Position numbers and translations under genes: made by a program. A DNA stretch of 64,000 bases from assembly GCA_018436925.1 (NCBI GenBank), contig JAHDKI010000021.1, forward strand, positions 20,544-84,543, in the 5' to 3' direction. Positions 37,043 to 46,080 of this stretch are shown here, piece by piece. The notes beneath the pieces are model-generated. The model worked only from the letters and a program-made list of their open reading frames with translations, was not told the DNA's origin and made no database searches. Origin of the DNA: Syntrophaceae bacterium (lineage in GTDB: Bacteria; Desulfobacterota; Syntrophia; Syntrophales; Smithellaceae). The first letter of the stretch is position 1. Every line of letters starts with the position of its first letter.

Positions 37043-38433
37043 TCGGTATTCTCCAGGCGTCGCGCGAGCTCAGCCGACAAATGTTGAATTTCCCGGTTCA
37101 ATCCGGCGGCATTTTTGAAACTTCTTCCCGCAAAACTGACCCTTGTCATCTCTCCTTCCGCGTCCACACGAATCCAGATCTGGCGCGGATAGGTCATCAA
37201 AAGCAGCATCAGCCCCGCCATCAGGATGACGGCGGAGACGGCAACCAAAGGCACTCCCGGATCACGGCTCACCTGCAGGCCGGTATAATACTTCTGCTCA
37301 AGACCCAGAAGCGCAAACCGATAGGGCTTAAACAAACCGGGATTGAAAACAGGCACCTGCTCGAAAATGTCGGGACTGATCTTCAAAAGTGTCTCGACCT
37401 GCTCGAAAATCCAGAAGGAGAGGTCCTCCCCTCCGGCTTTGGGACGGACGGAGATTTTCACGGCCGGCCCCATATTCATCAGATTATCTTCCACCCGCAG
37501 CACATGGAAGAGGCCTTCGCCGCCGGGAAGATCAAACCAGTATCCCCGACGCACGTTGAGCACTTCTTTTTTTCCGCCCGGACGAAGCAGCGATAATGTT
37601 GCCATCCCGTCGGGCGAACGACCGAAGGTTGATTGGTAAAAACGAAATCCTTCAAAGGTGATGGGATGGTTGACCAGCAGATTCCCCTGCAGGGCAATCC
37701 GATCGTTTTTAAAAAAGGTCAAATCCGATTGATAGGTTTTCGGCGTGCCGGTGTCGTAGAATTCCACCTTGAACCGGTCACAGCGGACGCCGAACGGCAG
37801 GGGCAGGGTCCCCTTGCCGTCTCGCAAATGAAGCGTCTTTACAGTCTCGCCTTCGGAAATCTGAAGATAGCCTTCCACGCCGAAAAGCGACCCGACCACG
37901 ACGCCGGCAATTAAAACCAGAAGGCTTAAGTGCACGATGTAAACACCCAGATGGCCGAAGCGCCCCCGGCCGGCCGCAAGATAAACGGCATCGGATTTTT
38001 CAGCACGCGCCGGGCGTCCCAAGCGCTTTTGCAGCAGGCTTTGAGCTTCCGCCGCCGCTTCTTCCCGGGATCGCGATGTCCGCAGGACCTGATCGGAAGG
38101 CACTTTCGCAAAGACATCCGGATCATCCGGCGCCGGACGGCGGCGGAATCGCCGCCAGGCCTCGGGGAAACGGTCTATCGAGCAGACAATCAGATTAAGG
38201 GCAAAAAGCCCCATCAACGCAAAAAACCAAATGGAGTGATACAAATCGAAGATCTGGGCTTTGGAAAGAAAGGCCCAGAGGGTCGGCGAGAGCCTGTCGG
38301 ACAGTTCAAAGGCCGCTTCGCGCTGGGGCACAAGGGTTCCGACGACGGCAAGGATAATGATCAGGGTCAGAAGAACAAGTGTCAGCTTGACGGATTTCAA
38401 AAACGACCACAAACCGGATTTCTTTTTGCTCAA
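37039..38433 (-). CDS. resB: Cytochrome c biogenesis protein ResB
   Basis: 464 aa. I start at the TTG at 38433 (reading MSKKKSGLWSFLKSVKLTL), because AGGAG lies 9 bases upstream and this matches the family start. An ATG at 38517 would add 28 residues without a ribosome-binding site. Three N-terminal helices (about 15-35, 70-90, 160-180), a large periplasmic domain (185-400) and a last helix near 405-425 give the ResB layout. It partners CcsB to attach haem to CxxCH motifs in the periplasm. It lies 97 bases after the nine-heme/cytochrome b gene. Confidence 0.9.
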   Translation of the reverse strand: MSKKKSGLWSFLKSVKLTLVLLTLIIILAVVGTLVPQREAAFELSDRLSPTLWAFLSKAQIFDLYHSIWFFALMGLFALNLIVCSIDRFPEAWRRFRRRPAPDDPDVFAKVPSDQVLRTSRSREEAAAEAQSLLQKRLGRPARAEKSDAVYLAAGRGRFGHLGVYIVHLSLLVLIAGVVVGSLFGVEGYLQISEGETVKTLHLRDGKGTLPLPFGVRCDRFKVEFYDTGTPKTYQSDLTFFKNDRIALQGNLLVNHPITFEGFRFYQSTFGRSPDGMATLSLLRPGGKKEVLNVRRGYWFDLPGGEGLFHVLRVEDNLMNMGPAVKISVRPKAGGEDLSFWIFEQVETLLKISPDIFEQVPVFNPGLFKPYRFALLGLEQKYYTGLQVSRDPGVPLVAVSAVILMAGLMLLLMTYPRQIWIRVDAEGEMTRVSFAGRSFKNAAGLNREIQHLSAELARRLENTE

Positions 38434-38530
38434 CGGGAACGTCTCCTGATAAAGGTTAGCAGCTGTCCGAAATGAGCCGCTAAAGGACACAAAAACACAC
38501 CACGATCGCCATCGCATGCGGCATCGTCAA

Positions 38531-40381
38531 TTAATAAAACAGCACCGCCCAGAAAATCAACACCAGTAAAATGATGCCCAAAACCAGACTGCCCAAACCG
38601 AAGACCGACGCGAAAAGTTGCGACCACAACCCGGGCCCCTCGCGCTTGAGCGAATCCAGTTTCCCTACGGCGACCATTCTTTCATATTCCAGCGGTCGCT
38701 CTTCCCGCATTTGATCCAGACGATACCGCCCGGTGAAGATATTGGGCTCAAGCGGGAATTTGTTGGGCACGATATGATTGTTGAAAAAATGCACGGTAAA
38801 AATGAAGACGGCTGCAAGAAAAGCCTCTTCCGAATGCACGATGGTTGCAATGTTGATCACCCAGCCCGGCACAATATAGGAAAACGGCCCGGGGAACCAC
38901 AGCATGAATCCGGACAGTCCGATCGCCGTCATGCCCCAGAAAACAGCCAGAAAATCAAACTTCTCCCAGTACGTCCAGCGATCCAGTTTCGGCATCGGCC
39001 CCCGGCCGAAAAACCACAAAAACATGCCCTTGATGTCCTGAAGATCCTTCAGGTTGGGAAACAGCGAATCCGGCCCGAAAAGCCGACCCAGCCAGCCCCT
39101 AAAGCGCCACTTCGGAAACAGGAACCGTATGGAAAGCCACAGTGTGTACAAAAAGAGGGCGCACAGCACCAGCGCGGCGATGCGATGGAAAAGCCCGGCC
39201 ATATGAGGACCACCCCACAGATTCACCAAGACTTTCGCCCAGGCCGTTTCTGAATATTTAATCGGGAACCCGGTCATCACCAGGGTGAAGAACGATAGAA
39301 TCAGCAGCACATGCATGACCCGCTGAGTGACGGTAAACCGTTGGATCTGCTTTTCCTCGCGGCATTCCAACGCAAGCGAATCCTCAATGAACCCGGCTTT
39401 GCGCCTTCGGCACTTATCCAAGTAAGCTCTCCACCACCACAACAGGGTGTGAAGCCAGAAAAACGCGAAAACCCCCACCAGAAGCCCGATCATGAAAATT
39501 TCCGCAATGTGCAATGCCAGATAGGTCCGTCCTTTCACCGCTCCGGGATGCGCCTCGAAGGACACAAAGCGTTGGTGCATTGTGGGATGGCAGGTTTTAC
39601 AAGCGGCGTAAAGATTCTCCGGATGCATGGCCGAAGCCGGATCCTCCGACGGGAGAGTATTATGCCCCGTGTGACAGTCGGCGCATCCGGCAACCCGCTG
39701 GGCATATCCCACCTGCAGAACCTTACCGTGGTAAGTCTGATCGTAGGTATCGGCAATGGCCGTGGACAGATTATTTCTTTCCGCCACGCCGGGGTCGGCA
39801 TGACAGGCTTTGCAGCGTTGCGTATAGGCTTCTCGAAGCGCAGCCTGTTCTTTTTCGGACACGCCGGCCATCCCCGCAACGGCGTGCAGCGAATGACAAT
39901 CCGTGCAGGTTGCAGTATCAGGATTGCCCGCCGCCACAGCGCGGCCGTGGCCCGCCATTGCGTAATCGTCTGGCGCGTGGCAGCGCACGCATTTTTCCTG
40001 GACGGAGATTTCTTTCGGTTTGTCTGAATGGGTCAGAACATGAATTTTCTGATGACAATCCGTGCAGGCCATGTTTTGCGAAACGGCATGAACATCGGTT
40101 TTATATTTTTCAGCAATGGTCGAATGACAGCTTGCGCAGCGCACCGGATCGGATTTTTTTTCACCGGAACTGTGCAGACGAATGTCGTCGATTCCCCGAT
40201 GACAGGCGCCGCAAGAAAGGTAACCGTGCACGGACATGGAAAAGCCGCTTGTAAAAGCGGGATCCGAATGACAACTCTGACAACGGCCCTGTTGAACCTG
40301 GGCTAAAACCGCACAGGGAAAAGCGGCCACCGCCGTCAAGAAAACAATCGCCAGCAGACATCGGAAAGAAGGGCTTTTCAT
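38531..40381 (-). CDS. Nine-heme cytochrome c / cytochrome b fusion, CbcL-like quinol oxidoreductase
   Basis: 616 aa. Signal peptide to about residue 27, then nine CxxCH motifs: CQSCH, CGACH, CASCH, CTDCH, CVRCH, CTDCH, CKACH, CADCH and CKTCH. From about 295 a membrane part resembles HydC/FdnI-type diheme cytochrome b, with His residues in VTQRVMHVLL, HMAGLFHR, IVHSEEAF and FTVHFF. Nine c-hemes fused to a cytochrome b is the architecture of Geobacter CbcL, an inner-membrane menaquinol oxidase for extracytoplasmic electron transfer. It overlaps the rhodanese-fold gene by 4 bases. Most likely the quinol entry point of this locus. Confidence 0.85.
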   Translation of the reverse strand: MKSPSFRCLLAIVFLTAVAAFPCAVLAQVQQGRCQSCHSDPAFTSGFSMSVHGYLSCGACHRGIDDIRLHSSGEKKSDPVRCASCHSTIAEKYKTDVHAVSQNMACTDCHQKIHVLTHSDKPKEISVQEKCVRCHAPDDYAMAGHGRAVAAGNPDTATCTDCHSLHAVAGMAGVSEKEQAALREAYTQRCKACHADPGVAERNNLSTAIADTYDQTYHGKVLQVGYAQRVAGCADCHTGHNTLPSEDPASAMHPENLYAACKTCHPTMHQRFVSFEAHPGAVKGRTYLALHIAEIFMIGLLVGVFAFFWLHTLLWWWRAYLDKCRRRKAGFIEDSLALECREEKQIQRFTVTQRVMHVLLILSFFTLVMTGFPIKYSETAWAKVLVNLWGGPHMAGLFHRIAALVLCALFLYTLWLSIRFLFPKWRFRGWLGRLFGPDSLFPNLKDLQDIKGMFLWFFGRGPMPKLDRWTYWEKFDFLAVFWGMTAIGLSGFMLWFPGPFSYIVPGWVINIATIVHSEEAFLAAVFIFTVHFFNNHIVPNKFPLEPNIFTGRYRLDQMREERPLEYERMVAVGKLDSLKREGPGLWSQLFASVFGLGSLVLGIILLVLIFWAVLFY

Positions 40382-41133
40382 GGTTTTCTCCGTTGATATT
40401 CGGCCATCCCGCCTTTGAGGCGCAAGACACGCGGAAACCCTTTACGGGCGAGGAAACTTGCCGCCAGAAAACTTTGCGTTCCGTCGGCGTCTGCAATCAA
40501 CAGCGACGCATCGAGCGGAATCCGGCCGTAGTCGACATGCAATACGGATAAAGGAATGTTCATCGCGCCGTCAATATGCCCGGCGGCGAAGTCCGACGCT
40601 TCGCGAACATCCAGGATGAGCGGATTTGCGACCTGCTTTCGCCAACTGTCGAGATCTGCGGCCTTGACTGCCGGGGCGGGCACCCGCGGTGTTCTCTTTT
40701 CGGAAACCACCGGATAGCCTTCTTTTCGCCAGGCGGGCAGTCCCCCGTCGAGACGGTAGACATTTCCACGGCCAGTTTCAAGAATCGCCTGAATCACGGG
40801 GCATCTTCCCGGGGCCGCCGGTTGCGTCTCTTCATAAACAATGATTTTCGCTTCTTGCGGCAGGGCGTTACCGGGAAAAGCCTTTTGGGTTCCACACGGA
40901 AAACAGACCGCCTGTGGGATTTTCGCATCCAAACACGCAAGCAGGCTACGAAGATCAACCACGACAAGAGATTCCTGCGATTCGTCCATCCAGGCTTTCA
41001 GGGTTTGAACGTCGACGGGTCGAAGGTCTTGTGCCTGCACGGCCGAAAGGCTCCCGGAAAGACTAATAAAAAGACATGCCAAAAAGGTGATGCAAGCCGA
41101 ACGTTTTCGATTTCTGTTGCGCATGGGTTTCAC
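40378..41133 (-). CDS. Exported rhodanese-fold protein lacking catalytic Cys
   Basis: 251 aa with a signal peptide (cleavage about residue 35, AVQA-QD). Two rhodanese-like domains are visible: VVVDLRSLLA / DGGLPAWRKEG (about 57-140) and LILDVREASDFAAGHI / LKGGMAEY (170-250). The active-site loops read VYEETQPAAPGR and LIADADGTQS, so the usual loop Cys is missing from both. Probably a binding or structural partner instead of a sulfurtransferase, although other Cys (CFPCG) exist. It sits between the octaheme gene (0 bases) and the CbcL-like gene (4-base overlap). Confidence 0.8.
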   Translation of the reverse strand: MKPMRNRNRKRSACITFLACLFISLSGSLSAVQAQDLRPVDVQTLKAWMDESQESLVVVDLRSLLACLDAKIPQAVCFPCGTQKAFPGNALPQEAKIIVYEETQPAAPGRCPVIQAILETGRGNVYRLDGGLPAWRKEGYPVVSEKRTPRVPAPAVKAADLDSWRKQVANPLILDVREASDFAAGHIDGAMNIPLSVLHVDYGRIPLDASLLIADADGTQSFLAASFLARKGFPRVLRLKGGMAEYQRRKP

Positions 41134-43071
41134 CTATTCGAACGAGGGCACGGACCGCAGACCCCACAACTCATATTGCGGCACGGTGTTGGGCTCCTTC
41201 AAAACCGGGTAGTCCTTCTGCAGAAAGCCCCTTAGATTGTCAATGTCCATTTTTGAGAAAAAGGAGGATGCGTCGTCATGACACTGCATGCAGCCGTCGG
41301 GTTTGCCCTTTCTGCCGTAAACGGTTTGTCCGGCTACAGCCCGGACGCCGTGCTCAACCGCGTAGTGCAACGCGCGCTGACCGGACAGGGCCGAAGATGA
41401 AGTCAGTTTGCCGCCTTTTAATTCATAAACCTGATCCGAAACATAGCATACATTACGAAATCCTATTTTCCCGAGAGCCGAAAGCATTTGCCGGATATCC
41501 GCATCTGATACAACGGTTCGTCTGCTGACTTTCCGGCCGTCGGGCAAAGTTACGTTCAGACGGGTCAGGTCTTTTATGGAACGGGACGCTCTGGCGACCT
41601 GATGCATCGGGATGGGACGGATCTCGCCGTTTCCCCTTTTTTCGCCGAACCACTGCAGATGCTTGGGGACCGCGGCAAGATATTTTTTGCTCCGCGTCTG
41701 CCAGGGCGCCCAGGGTTTGGACGCGGGAAGCAGATAATCGCCCGGCCAGGCCACGCCGCTGAACCGATCCGCGGTATAACCATACTCCTGCCCCGTGCTC
41801 ATATCCAGCACCGTCAGGGCGCTAAGCGGCTGCTCGGTGATGTGGCAGCTCGCGCACGATACGATGTAGGTATGAAATACCGCCCCGGCAAACACTTGCG
41901 CGTGCGTGTCGATCGGGTTCTTCGCTTCGCGGGGTCCACGGTGATTTCCCTGAGAGTGGCAACTTTGACAAGTGCGCATCCCGACGCCGTCGAGATCATC
42001 CCGCACCCGGTTGGTCAAAGACTTGCCTTTTGCGATTTGATGGGCAAGACGGCGGTCTTTGGTTCCGCCGGCAAGCGGATGGCAATCGACGCAATTCATG
42101 CCGGCCTTGATATGCACATCATTGGCCGAATCAAAAGCCGTGCCGGTGTTTTTCGCCTCGCCTTCGGCATGGCATTGCAAACAATTTCTGGATTGAACGT
42201 TTTTGCGAATCAGAGTTCCTTTCATACGCCCGTCCGTTGCAAAAAACCTTCGGTCGGACCAGTTGTAGGTCACGATCGGACGCTTAGAAAGATTCCAGGT
42301 TCCCGCGGCGAAATCAGGATCTTCGGGTCCGGCAGCCGGATTTCGGTAAGTGAATACGGCTCCTTTCACGGCGCCCAGGCCGGCACCCGCAGTCGCGGCC
42401 CAGCGGTAGTTGCGCCGGTAGAGCTGCTCGTTTCGGTCATCCATCCGATAGCCCGACAGGTGGCAGATCAGACAGTCGGCTTCAACTCCGCCGCTTTGCC
42501 GAAAAGCGCTTTTCCCGTCCGGGGTAAATCGGGAACTGTAGTCGCCGTCGCGGGCGGTGGATCCGGCCGCTTCGGCCTGGATGTGCGTTTGGTTGTTATT
42601 CGCCCGGCCACGGCTGTCGCGGCCGTATTCCAGAGGTCCGCCGCCCGGATGACAGGACCCGCAGGAGGGAGATTTAACTTTGTGCTTGGGACTGTGTTTG
42701 CCCGCGCCGATCCAGTCGTACGTGGAAAGGTCCATTCGCAGCGCGCTATTTTCGGCTTTGGGAGCAAGGCTTGCCGCGGCGGCGGTCGGCAGCCAGTTGC
42801 CGAACATCCCCGGGGAGAGAATCCAGGGCTTGCGCGCATCGTAGCCGTCTTTCATCACGTCAAACCCCTGCTGAAAATGATAGCCGGAGGTGATGACGGC
42901 ATAGTTGTGGCAGACGCCGCAGGTTTTCTTGGGGCTGTACGGATCAATGCTGTTTAGCCTTGCCGTAATCCTGTCGCCCTGTTCATTGCGCAGCCAGACA
43001 TCCTGGTGCGCCCAGACCGGTGTGATCCACACAACCCAAAAACCCACGATGATGGCAAAGAATTTCAGCAT
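41134..43071 (-). CDS. Exported octaheme c-type cytochrome
   Basis: 645 aa with signal peptide MLKFFAIIVGFWVVWITPVWA. Eight CxxCH motifs: CGVCH, CGSCH, CLICH, CLQCH, CVDCH, CQSCH, CASCH and CMQCH. There is no CxxCK catalytic haem, so it does not look like NrfA or an octaheme nitrite reductase. Long non-heme stretches (for example 180-300 and 440-590) suggest a folded domain beyond a wire. I do not recognise the family by function. Neighbours are the two rhodanese-fold proteins, so a role in sulfur redox or as an electron carrier is open. Confidence 0.82.
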   Translation of the reverse strand: MLKFFAIIVGFWVVWITPVWAHQDVWLRNEQGDRITARLNSIDPYSPKKTCGVCHNYAVITSGYHFQQGFDVMKDGYDARKPWILSPGMFGNWLPTAAAASLAPKAENSALRMDLSTYDWIGAGKHSPKHKVKSPSCGSCHPGGGPLEYGRDSRGRANNNQTHIQAEAAGSTARDGDYSSRFTPDGKSAFRQSGGVEADCLICHLSGYRMDDRNEQLYRRNYRWAATAGAGLGAVKGAVFTYRNPAAGPEDPDFAAGTWNLSKRPIVTYNWSDRRFFATDGRMKGTLIRKNVQSRNCLQCHAEGEAKNTGTAFDSANDVHIKAGMNCVDCHPLAGGTKDRRLAHQIAKGKSLTNRVRDDLDGVGMRTCQSCHSQGNHRGPREAKNPIDTHAQVFAGAVFHTYIVSCASCHITEQPLSALTVLDMSTGQEYGYTADRFSGVAWPGDYLLPASKPWAPWQTRSKKYLAAVPKHLQWFGEKRGNGEIRPIPMHQVARASRSIKDLTRLNVTLPDGRKVSRRTVVSDADIRQMLSALGKIGFRNVCYVSDQVYELKGGKLTSSSALSGQRALHYAVEHGVRAVAGQTVYGRKGKPDGCMQCHDDASSFFSKMDIDNLRGFLQKDYPVLKEPNTVPQYELWGLRSVPSFE

Positions 43072-43091
43072 GTCTGTTCCCGAATTTTAAG

Positions 43092-43118
43092 CGGTTGCCC
43101 CTCAGGGAGGGGCAACCG
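43092..43118 (-). promoter_or_regulatory. Intercistronic hairpin between sulfurtransferase and octaheme genes
   Basis: Perfect 11-bp stem CGGTTGCCCCT (43092-43102) / AGGGGCAACCG (43108-43118), 5-base loop, followed on the minus strand by CTTAAAATT. No U-tract long enough to be a strong terminator. Confidence 0.65.
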
Positions 43119-43132
43119 TCCGGATCCGCCCT

Positions 43133-44059
43133 CTAAGGCTCCATCGGGGCCTTATCGTCTTTGGCCCAGTCTTCCATGGAACCGTCATAAATCTTCACAT
43201 CTTTATATCCCAGAACATCGCTTAAAATGAACCACCAGGCGCTGGCGACGCGACCGGAATCGCAATAGACAATAATTTCCTTGTCCAGATCGCTGCCGAC
43301 CACGCCGGAGGCCATATTCTTCAAAGACGCCGCATCTTTGTATGTCCAGCAGCAGGCTTCAAGATGATCGCCGGGCGGGTATTTTTCAAACACCTGGCCG
43401 GTCGGCAAGTTGACCGCCCCTTTTATACGGCCGGCCTTGGCGACAAAAGGAAGCTTTTGTTCGCCGCTGAAAAATGCCGGTTCGCGGACATCAACAATCA
43501 TAGCCTTTCCAATCTGACCGATCACATAATCTTTCTTCGCCAGCAGTCCCTTGTTGAATTTTCCTTTGTATCCTCTGGACTTGGGTCGGGCCATTTCCGT
43601 CGAGACGTCTCTTTTTTCACGCACGGCCCATTTTTCAAATCCACCGCTTAACACTGATACGTTTTGAACCCCGGAGTACTTTAACGCCCAGGCGACGCGT
43701 GTCACATTGACACGGTCCGCCCCTGTACCCGTCGTTCCGTAGACCACCACCTTTGAATCGGACTGAATACCGTTGTCGGAAAGCAGATCCAAAAGTTCTT
43801 CATCCGCGGGCATTTCGTTCATCAGGCCGCCTCGGCCCGGCGCCCAGTTATTGTAGAAAATGCCGACAGCCCCGGGAATGTGACCCGCGCGGTACTCTTC
43901 CACCTTACGAATATCAACGATAACGAGACCGGAATCCTTCAAACTTTTTGCTAAATCGTCCGTCGAAAGAATCGGCGCCAATCCTTGGGCCATTACCGTT
44001 GCGGGCAACAAAAGAAACAATAATACGAACATTGCCTTCCATCGTTTTAATACCTGCAT
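43133..44059 (-). CDS. Periplasmic thiosulfate:cyanide-type sulfurtransferase (double rhodanese)
   Basis: 308 aa with signal peptide (cleavage after TVMA, about residue 24). Two rhodanese domains: the N-terminal one lacks the loop Cys (VVVYGTTGTGADR), and the C-terminal one has it, Cys266 in IIVYCDSGR, the normal arrangement of tandem-domain sulfurtransferases. It moves sulfane sulfur between thiosulfate or polysulfide and a thiol acceptor. It lies 9 bases after the 11-heme cytochrome gene. Rhodanese proteins also occur in some Geobacter extracellular electron transfer clusters, where their job is unclear. Confidence 0.88.
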   Translation of the reverse strand: MQVLKRWKAMFVLLFLLLPATVMAQGLAPILSTDDLAKSLKDSGLVIVDIRKVEEYRAGHIPGAVGIFYNNWAPGRGGLMNEMPADEELLDLLSDNGIQSDSKVVVYGTTGTGADRVNVTRVAWALKYSGVQNVSVLSGGFEKWAVREKRDVSTEMARPKSRGYKGKFNKGLLAKKDYVIGQIGKAMIVDVREPAFFSGEQKLPFVAKAGRIKGAVNLPTGQVFEKYPPGDHLEACCWTYKDAASLKNMASGVVGSDLDKEIIVYCDSGRVASAWWFILSDVLGYKDVKIYDGSMEDWAKDDKAPMEP

Positions 44060-44068
44060 TGCATCCTC

Positions 44069-45316
44069 CTACCGGTTAATGGGTTTGGGAACGTAAAGTA
44101 ATTCTTCATTCGCTTTGGAACCTTCTTTGATAAGCATTTCCCTGGTCAGGAAATTCTTACGATCCACGTGGCAGACATCGCAGTTGCGTGTGCGGTCGGT
44201 CCGCTTGCGGATATTGTGCGCCGGCGTGTCCCAGTAGTTGGGCAACGCGTCGTAATTTTCCATTTTGATGCCGGCCGGGGCAAACGTGTCGCGCACCGTT
44301 GGAATCAGGCGCAGCGTCGTCAGCAGCTTCTTATCGCGCGGAGAGCGTCCCAGAATCATTCCCGGCTTGGCTTCTGCATGGCCGCCGTGGCAGTTGTAAC
44401 AATTCCGGTAGGCCGCCCCCGAGTGGCATCCGTAACAGCTGACCTTGCCTTCGTGTTCCCGATGAGCAATTTGCGCGGTGAGCTTCGCCTCGTCTCCCGG
44501 TTTGTGACAGTTTTTACAGGCCGGCCGCTGTTTGACCTCGCCTTTCGTCAGATAAGCGTTCCCGTCGCCGTGAAACTCCGCCTTCTTGTGGCAGTCCATG
44601 CACAACATGCCTTTTTGATAATGCACGTCGGGCGCGCCGCCGTATTCGCCCGTATATTCGGGGTAAACTCGGCCTCCGTGACAGAACTTGCAGGTTTTCC
44701 CCTCGTCTTTTCGAACAAACTTGTGTTTGTCAATCAGTCCGATGCTGATGCCGCCGACCGGCGCCCCTTTCACGTGGCAGTCTCCGCAGGCGGCATGACA
44801 ACTGCGGCAGGACTTCTGAAAGACTTTTTCATCAAAGGTCGCAAGCTCTTCTTTGGAAAAACGGGGCATAACCCCCGTGCGCAGACCGGCCGTCGTATAG
44901 TGAAGGGACTTGGCATAGTTGTCGGTAATCTGTTTGTGGCACGCCATGCAAGATCGCAGGTTGTCCGACGGCCTCTCCACCAAGCCTTTATGGGCCTCTT
45001 CCCGATTCATGACCTTGGCGTTGCCTTTGTGGCAGAAAACGCATCCCATTCGGAAATGCGGGTCTTTTTTCAAAAGCTCCGGATCAACAACATATCCCAG
45101 GTACATTTCTTCCGGCCGGACCGGCGGAGGAGCGCCCGCTCACCCCTCCCCCTGATCCTGAGGGATCGAAGGCGGCTTATACAGGGATTTCATGACGGCC
45201 TCATTGGTATGGCAGGCAACACAGCTGTTTGGGGTTGCCGAATAGACGGCGGACCCGAGAAGATTTGAAAGAAGAAAGACGGTGAAAAGGGATACGATAA
45301 TTTGCCTGTTTCTCAC
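44069..45316 (-). CDS. Exported 11-heme c-type cytochrome with in-frame TGA (selenoprotein candidate or nonsense mutation)
   Basis: One continuous frame of 415 codons broken only by TGA at codon 59 (45142-45140). GTG 45316 has GGGAGG 4 bases upstream and begins a signal peptide (MRNRQIIVSLFTVFLLSNLL...SAVYSA). The first haem motif CVACH precedes the TGA; ten follow: CVFCH, CMACH, CRSCH, CGDCH, CKFCH, CMDCH, CKNCH, CYGCH, CYNCH and CDVCH. The codons between the TGA and ATG 45106 read AGAPPPVRPEE and look coding. Starting at 45106 would leave an unexported cytochrome. A hairpin with a GGTCC loop begins 12 bases after the TGA. Either selenocysteine is inserted or this is a point nonsense mutation; both remain open. 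Confidence 0.75.
45111..45142 (-). promoter_or_regulatory. Possible SECIS-like hairpin after the cytochrome TGA
   Basis: Counting from the TGA on the minus strand, bases 12-17 (TCCGCC) pair with 23-29 (GGC, bulged C, GGA) around the loop GGTCC (45122-45118). The loop GG is 18-19 bases after the TGA, near its place in the E. coli fdhF SECIS (19-20, loop GGUCU). GC-rich DNA forms hairpins easily, so this is suggestive only. Confidence 0.4.
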
Positions 45317-45474
45317 AAAACCTCCCTGCTGTCGTGTTTTGCGAAATTTAACAAATGTCTCCAAACGTGTCAATTTGTATTCCTTCCGGAATGCCTTACG
45401 GTCCTCACCTGCCGGATGAACAGCCGCGCGCCGGAACATGCCTGTTCATTTCGGCGACGGGAATCATAAGGCTT

Positions 45475-45511
45475 AAGAAGGGCGGAGGAATCGGCTTCCT
45501 TCGCCCTTCTT
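45475..45511 (-). promoter_or_regulatory. Long intercistronic hairpin between hexaheme and 11-heme genes
   Basis: 16-bp stem (45475-45490 with 45496-45511, one G-T pair), 5-base loop. On the minus strand it is followed by AAGCCTTATG, so it is a weak terminator at best. It could block 3' exonucleases and raise the level of upstream mRNA. Confidence 0.7.
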
Positions 45512-45536
45512 GGTAAATCGCGGATCACGGATTTCA

Positions 45537-46058
45537 TCACGGGGTTTTAAAATCAAAACTGTGGCACTGCGCGCAATAGTTTTCCGACTTTTTGTGCTGA
45601 TGATGGCAGAGGTTGCAGTCCAATTCGGTGCCGTAATGAGGCGACGTGTGAGGATTGGTCGGTTTAACATCCTTCGTTTTCTCGGCAAGTTTCGCGGTCG
45701 GGCCGTGACAGGCGACGCACTTTTCCATGGGCGTCTCCTCCGGCTTGTTCGTTTTGCCGTGACAGGCCTCGCAACTGACTCCTCCCAAAAGATGCATATG
45801 GCTCGCCGGCAGCTTGCCGGTCAAATCCATATTTTCCCGGGTATGGCAGGCACGGCATGCTTCAAGATTCATGTCCTTGGTGTCGGGATGAGATTGAGAC
45901 AAGGCCGGCTGATCGGTGTGACAAGCCGCGCAATTTCCACCCTTTGCCGACTGGATCAGCTTTGGAGCCGCCCAGAGACCCGAGCCCAAAACGATGAGTA
46001 AAAAAGCGCAGGATAGAGTGAATGCAGCCTTCAGAATTTTTTTGCGTCGGTGTTCCAT
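45537..46058 (-). CDS. Exported hexaheme cytochrome c, likely electron donor to the flavoprotein
   Basis: 173 aa; signal anchor or signal peptide (about 10-30, cleavage near LWAA). Six CxxCH motifs: CAACH, CRACH, CEACH, CVACH, CNLCH and CAQCH. The first four with their spaced His residues resemble the tetraheme cytochrome domain of flavocytochrome c3 fumarate reductases. It sits directly downstream of the flavoprotein gene, so the two probably form a split flavocytochrome c, as in methacrylate reductase. GAGGGGG precedes the ATG. A strong terminator separates the two genes. Confidence 0.87.
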   Translation of the reverse strand: MEHRRKKILKAAFTLSCAFLLIVLGSGLWAAPKLIQSAKGGNCAACHTDQPALSQSHPDTKDMNLEACRACHTRENMDLTGKLPASHMHLLGGVSCEACHGKTNKPEETPMEKCVACHGPTAKLAEKTKDVKPTNPHTSPHYGTELDCNLCHHQHKKSENYCAQCHSFDFKTP

Positions 46059-46080
46059 GATGTGTCCCCCTCGTTTTATT

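Noticed and set aside
44069..45439. Two separate genes (one ending at 45140, one starting at 45106)
   Set aside because: Both are in one frame with coding-like codons between; the second alone would lack a signal peptide. Annotated as one gene with an in-frame TGA.
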